Shown in pieces: positions 59,001 to 64,000 of a stretch of DNA of 64,000 nt. A model generated the notes under the pieces. That model saw only the letters and a list, made by a program, of their open reading frames with translations. It was not told the origin of the DNA and ran no database searches. Where the stretch lies: contig JAOCPU010000018.1 of the NCBI GenBank assembly GCA_035772785.1, positions 372,001 to 436,000 of the forward strand, written 5' to 3'. Origin of the DNA: Phlebiopsis flavidoalba. Its lineage: Eukaryota; Basidiomycota; Agaricomycetes; Polyporales; Phanerochaetaceae. How positions within the stretch are numbered: position 1 is the first letter of the stretch; each line of letters begins with the position of its first letter. A program made the position numbers and the translations under genes.

Positions 59001-61572
59001 GTGTGGGGCTCGTCGTGTGGTTCCGGAATCTTGAGCTTACTAGCTTGAGAGGCCTTCCGAGTGTCATGCAAGGAGAAGCTCGGGATATTCTACGAGTCCG
59101 AACTTTCCTCGTTCATAATTGATTTCACACATCCGGATCAGACTCATTATGAATGTCTCGCTTTCAATACTCCGCATTCTCTATTTGGTGTGGAAAATAT
59201 ACCAACCAATATATCGAGAAGGTAAAGATGAGATGGGAGTAGAAAGATCTAGCGTGGTAGTCAACTGACAGTCTGAACACGAGAGTCAGCACTGGTTCTC
59301 CGTGAATGGCAGAGCAATGTGACCATGAGACGTTTACCATTTTCGAGCTATAAGTTGGCGAGAGGATGAGCATGAATGACCGCGACTCCCTGGGATTTGA
59401 GAAAGGAGACTGTCCTGACCCCCGCATATGTCAATGTTCTGCCCGCGAGCATCACATGATGCATCGTTTTGGTCTTGCAAGTTTCCGGGCAAACGTCTCA
59501 GAGTCGAGGATAAGAGCGTGGCTTACATCGTGAGACCGCCCATGCGCGCCGGCGTACTACGGGGGTGAATATTCGTCATCCCGGCGCATGCCTGACAGAG
59601 GACCGAAGCGATCACCTCTTGTGTGACCGTCTCGTTGCGAACGCCGTCCACAGTGGTACATGGAGATCCCATGCCGCTTCGACCGTGACTAGATCCTTCG
59701 GCCATGACAGCAAGCACCAGGATTGTACCCTTGGTTGTATGAGAATCATTCCCCGAGTTATGGGCGCGCACACTAAGAATGCACGATGGCCTAGACGAGG
59801 GTTCTGCGCGGCGATGATGAATCATCGTCTGATAAATCGCCGTGGACGAGGATTACTCACCATGCATACTATGGGCGGCGGAGACGGTGTTCCAGGTGTG
59901 TCAGAGTATGTTTGAGCCGTACATTCTCCGTGGTATTGAGCTGGAAGGTATCTGACCCCTTCAGTTTCAGTATGGCCCGGACGCCCCGGCCATGAGGAAA
60001 CATGGTGAAAGCTTGGGCTAGCATGTCCCATCATAGAGTATAGCGTAAGGAGAAGGTCAACGGTAGATTTAGCCGCTGCTCTATGGATGAGGGTGAGACC
60101 GCAAGTTGCGCTTACGAAGCACTGTGCATCGCCTAAATCCCTGTTGACGTTATCCGTCATCTTTGATGAGGTTACCAGCTTGATGTAGTCGTATTTGAAC
60201 GGCGGGACCGACACCTTCGAACGGCGGAATAGATGAGCACGCTTACAGACCGTGGCATGGATGTCTCGCCTGAATTCGATCTGACGACTTCCCATGGTTT
60301 GACTGTTAGAAGTAGATCGGCATGTCATGGGCAGGACAAAACGCACTTGCATCTCTCCTCTCAATGACCCCTCGTGGCTGAGGCCGATCTACGCACGTCT
60401 AGTGAGATTGTTGCCTCTACTGGCGATTGGGTTTGCCTGGAATACATTCGTTTGAGAGATCTTACACCGGTGCATTGACCCGATTCAGTGAGCACGCAGG
60501 GCCGGCCGCAATCCGACTCTTCAACAGCAAGGACTCGCGTTTGTTCTTGGTATTTGACGGGCACTGTGAGGCAGGTTTCTAGAGCAGCAGCACGCCTCCA
60601 GGAGGTGAACTGCAGGATGTCGCGAGCATGCTGTTGTCATAAGGGTTAAATTTACGGACTGCCTAGTCTGTTATACAAATATATATCCATATACCCCCAG
60701 AGTCGGTTAGCGTCGACGTCTTCGAAACCGACGCCACAGCGGGTACGAAAATAGAGATATCGCACACTATCGGCGGACCTGTGCATTAGTAGGGATATTC
60801 TGGGACCGACTGAGCCTCAGCTTTGCTTTCTTTGTAAAAGCAAAGTACTCGTGTGTTCGCTAGTGCAGCATGAAAATATCCTGCATGCTTTGCGCGTGTC
60901 CGGCGCCCACCCGCACCGCATGTGGGTCACGCATGGACTCAACACGAGAAGGCAACTTTTCACGACTCAGGAACTCAAGAAGCTCACATTCACCCTAACG
61001 ACAAATGAGTGAAGTTCCATTCTCAGGAGCGGGCTCTCACCTCGGAGGAGCGGCTGCGAGGTCGCATGACGGAGATTGACGGAACGCAAGCTCTCCGAGA
61101 CGTGCAGATCTCATTAATGCTGTACATTATCATGTACATGTTTATTGAGAGCGCACTTCGTGTCGAAATCGCCCGTTGAAACTGGAAGCTCCGTCCTAGG
61201 CTCTACCCAGGTCCAGTAGGCCGCCGGTTTTCACACGGTTGTTGTAGATCTGTAAACCTGGCCTTCTGGTGTGAAACATGGAAGTAAGGACACACACTGC
61301 GCCAGTAACGCACCGTTTACAGACACTGCGCCGAGTGCATTGCAAAGATGAAATGCTCCAGGCCGGACGGCATAGGGACGAGGAGACCCTAGACCTGGAG
61401 GCTGTGACAGTGACCGTCGGGAATTGGGGCTCCGCACAGAGCGTTGACTGAATGCCCTTTGCTTTCCGCAACAGCACTCCTCCTTCGTCCTGCTGGAGGT
61501 CCTCTCATTTCCCCTTCTCTTTCACCATCCCTAATTTACCCAATCCTTCATTCTGGGCCTCCACCTCCGACC
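56070..61572. other. Gene-poor 5.5-kb region
   Basis: I cannot assign a gene with confidence. GC-rich, CpG-dense sequence fills 56250-58650, where long open frames on both strands are expected by chance. Minus-strand frames at 59523-60564 (including GLTLIHRAAAKSTVDLLLTL, loosely like an ankyrin repeat) may belong to a broken gene of unknown family. The last 1 kb includes the CK1 promoter with a CT-rich leader (61480-61560). No tRNA or rRNA was found. Confidence 0.4.
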
Positions 61573-64000
61573 ATGACGACTCCTCACGTAATAGCGTCTT
61601 CCTCAGGACACCCATCAATCGCAGTCTGGTACGACCAACAGTAATTATCGGAACCCATTTTCGTGTGGGGAAGAAGATTGGTGAAGGCTCATTCGGTGTT
61701 GTATATGATCCCCGTGTGCGTCCCATTCTTTGCAGTCATGAGGTCACATGTTTTTGACATTACTCTTCACCAGGTGTAAATCTCTTGAATAACCAACCAG
61801 TTGCCATCAAGTTTGTGCGTAGTCATTCGGACGACGTTGCTTCCTTCATACTGAACCGTCTTTCAATCACCCAGGAGCCACGCAATGTCAGAGGGCCCCT
61901 CAGTTGCGAGATTGAGTACAGGTCGTATCGGACGTTGAACGGCACCCGTTAGTTTTCTACTCGCATTTGTTATTCGCTTAAGCGTTTGTTGTACTCCATC
62001 TACGGACTACGCTTTGAAGCTCCCGTCACAAACACTGACTGACACCTCCTTCTCTGCCAGCTGGTGTTCCCCAAGTTCACTACTTCGGTCAGGAGGGTCT
62101 GCACAATGTCCTCGTCATCGACCTCCTTGGACGCCAACCTTGAGGATCTATTCGACATGTGCGGTCGGAAGTTCACAATCAAAAACGTATGCATGGCAGC
62201 AAAACAAATGGTGTGTCCTCCCTTCTTTTTTGCGCCTCCCGGATCCTGGACGAGGGCCAACTGTGCTCTTCGGGCATCGTGTCCGCTCAAGCGGACCTAC
62301 GGTCCACGTTTCCCTCGCGGTTCAAACTATTGTGCTCAAACTCGTTCCGGGTATTGACAAGTGTCATGCAGATAACACGTGTGCAATCTATCCACGACAA
62401 GTCCCTCATTTACCGAGACATCAAGCCTGATAATTTCCTCATCGGTGTCCCCGGAAGCAAGAACGCCAATACAGTCCATATCATTGGTATGTTCATTGCC
62501 GTATTATCCTGTTTACCCACCTCCCTTTACTCCTGTCACAAATTGATTTCTTTGACCATTCGTCTTATCTTGCCACCACCCCTTGAGGGCAACCGATGAC
62601 ATCGGAGGTCGTAATACGTGTGTGGATCAGCACGTTGATGCTTTGGCATGGAACGATTTCCATCTGCGTCGATGCGCGGTACAAGCCTCATTTTCTGCTC
62701 TTGATTCTTGCCAGCCGAGAGCGGCACTTTCACAGCTCATCTGAAATTACATTCGCGTCGCCATGAGTTGCTAAACATTCTCAATTATCATCAGACTTCG
62801 GTATGGCCAAGCTTTATCGTGACCCGAAAACCAAACAACACATTCCATATAACCGGGAGCGCAAGTCCTTGTCAGGCACTGCCCTTTTCAATCCCCTCCC
62901 CCCGTTACATGTCAATCAACACGCATTTGGGACGCGAACAGTCACGACGAGACGACCTGGAGTCTCTGGGTCATGTCTTCATGTATTTCCTTCGGGGTGG
63001 TCTTCCCATGGCAAGGCCTCAGGGCTGCGACCAACAACAAACAGAAGTACGAGAAAATCGGCGAGAAGAAAACAGACCACTCCGATTGATGAGTTATGCG
63101 AGAGTTTCCCTGGTACGTTGTGGCTTTTTTTGGCCTTGTGACGCGATGGCTGAATATCGCGCAGAGGGAATTCAGCATTTACCATGCACTATGTGCGAAA
63201 GCTTGGCTTCGAAGAGTCAGCTTCTGATTATGATTTCTTGCGCGAGCTGTTCTCCAAGCGGTCCTCAAGAACATTGGCGAAATTGGAAGATGGCGTGTAC
63301 GGAACTGGATGTTGCTCAATGGAGGCAAGGGCTTCGAGGCAGGCCAGGTGAGCTGTGACATAAATCTCCCTACCGGATTTGTATCTAATATGAGCTCTTC
63401 TGCTTCTGTAGAAGAGCTGCATCGCGAGTCTACCCACGGAGCGCACACGCGTGAACACCGAACTCGCTGACCGCGAACACGCTCACCGTCGCTCAGCCAG
63501 TCAGCCCACTCGATCAGCAAAGCCCCCAGCTCTCCTCTTGTCGCACCCTCTCCGGCTGTAGTCAAGGCAAGTCGGCGCACTGCGCCGCAAGATAGCCCTC
63601 GTGGTGGCTCTCGCGAACAGATCAGCGTCCAAACCTTTGGCACCGAACAGCAGACGAGCTAGTCAGCACCGCGGGGACCGTGAGCGCGAACGGGACAGCA
63701 CGCTTGTCGCGTCGCATCCGTATGCCAACCCTTCTGGGCAGCAAAACGGCTATCGCAAAACACTGCGTACGGTGGCTCGTCGCCAGTTCAATACAACGGC
63801 ATGGGCCAGCTCGGGACCAGCAACAACTCGCCCGTTATGCCAAACTCGTCCGATTAACATGTACGGCCAGCAACGGCAAACAAATGGCGACATGAACAGC
63901 ATGCCTTCGAGAGCCAATGGTGTGGCCGCACCGAAGGGTGTCAACATGTACAATGATCAGAACGGCGCGATCATGGACCAGGACGCGCACGGCGATGCTG
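61573..64000 (+). CDS. YCK1: Casein kinase I, plasma-membrane YCK type (right-truncated)
   Basis: YCK kinases control endocytosis, nutrient sensing and morphogenesis. ATG at 61573 ([18 protein letters not shown]) precedes [19 protein letters not shown], the Gly-rich loop. [12 protein letters not shown] carries the catalytic Lys, and [24 protein letters not shown] frames, [79 protein letters not shown] and [20 protein letters not shown] follow, all diagnostic of CK1. After the kinase domain come basic and Gln/Asn/Gly-rich stretches and [20 protein letters not shown]; the palmitoylated Cys pair expected at the end lies beyond the window. Two long introns (62213-62370, 62487-62794) are unusual here; the second splits the DFG Asp codon. 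Confidence 0.92.

Overview
The window is nuclear DNA of a filamentous basidiomycete, most likely an Agaricomycete. The reasons are dense genes with mostly 45-60 nt introns (GTRNGT...CTRAY...YAG), a Tnp2-type CACTA transposon, a DUF6533 membrane protein, a secreted protein carrying the TNAERL-type motif common in mushroom secretomes, and standard fungal housekeeping genes. Assignments are from my own reading of translated motifs; no database search was run.

Layout: the window opens with the 3' end of an RFC clamp-loader subunit (+), followed by trehalose-6-phosphate synthase (-) and a secreted TNAERL-motif protein (+). From 5.4 to 13.3 kb is a gene-poor stretch with a direct duplication and several hairpins. 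A complete-looking CACTA element (13322-19312) carries a Tnp2 gene (-) and a second gene (+). Next come a DUF6533 membrane protein (+), ribosomal P0 (-) diverging from a PPR-like protein (+), a secreted Cys-repeat protein (-), a C3HC zinc-finger NIPA/Rsm1-like protein (+), BSD2 (+) and HEN1 (+). A small secreted protein (-), a Ser-rich hypothetical (+) and lanosterol 14-alpha-demethylase CYP51 (-) follow. CYP51 diverges from an STK16/Env7-type kinase (+). Then come a charged nucleolar-looking protein (-), a Dss1-type mitochondrial RNase II (+), a large disordered nuclear-looking protein (-), a DUF427 protein (+), VPS51 (-), a Frag1/DRAM/Sfk1 membrane protein (-) and a DsbA-family oxidoreductase (-). 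A gene-poor 5.5 kb stretch precedes a YCK-type casein kinase I (+) cut by the right edge.

A feature of the whole window matters for every gene: nearly every recognisable gene, including ribosomal P0, is broken by 1-2 nt indels, and where the correct reading is obvious almost all are insertions. The simplest explanation is an insertion-biased, unpolished long-read assembly rather than gene death. Gene spans below are therefore given start to stop through these shifts, and the longest open frames understate the real proteins.

Functionally this is a mixed housekeeping neighbourhood (replication, translation, sterol and trehalose synthesis, mitochondrial RNA turnover, membrane traffic) interrupted by one DNA transposon. 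No operon-like system or obvious metabolic cluster is present. The most interesting items are the CACTA element with matching termini and a 3-bp target duplication, its companion gene, the secreted repeat protein, and the small-RNA methyltransferase HEN1.
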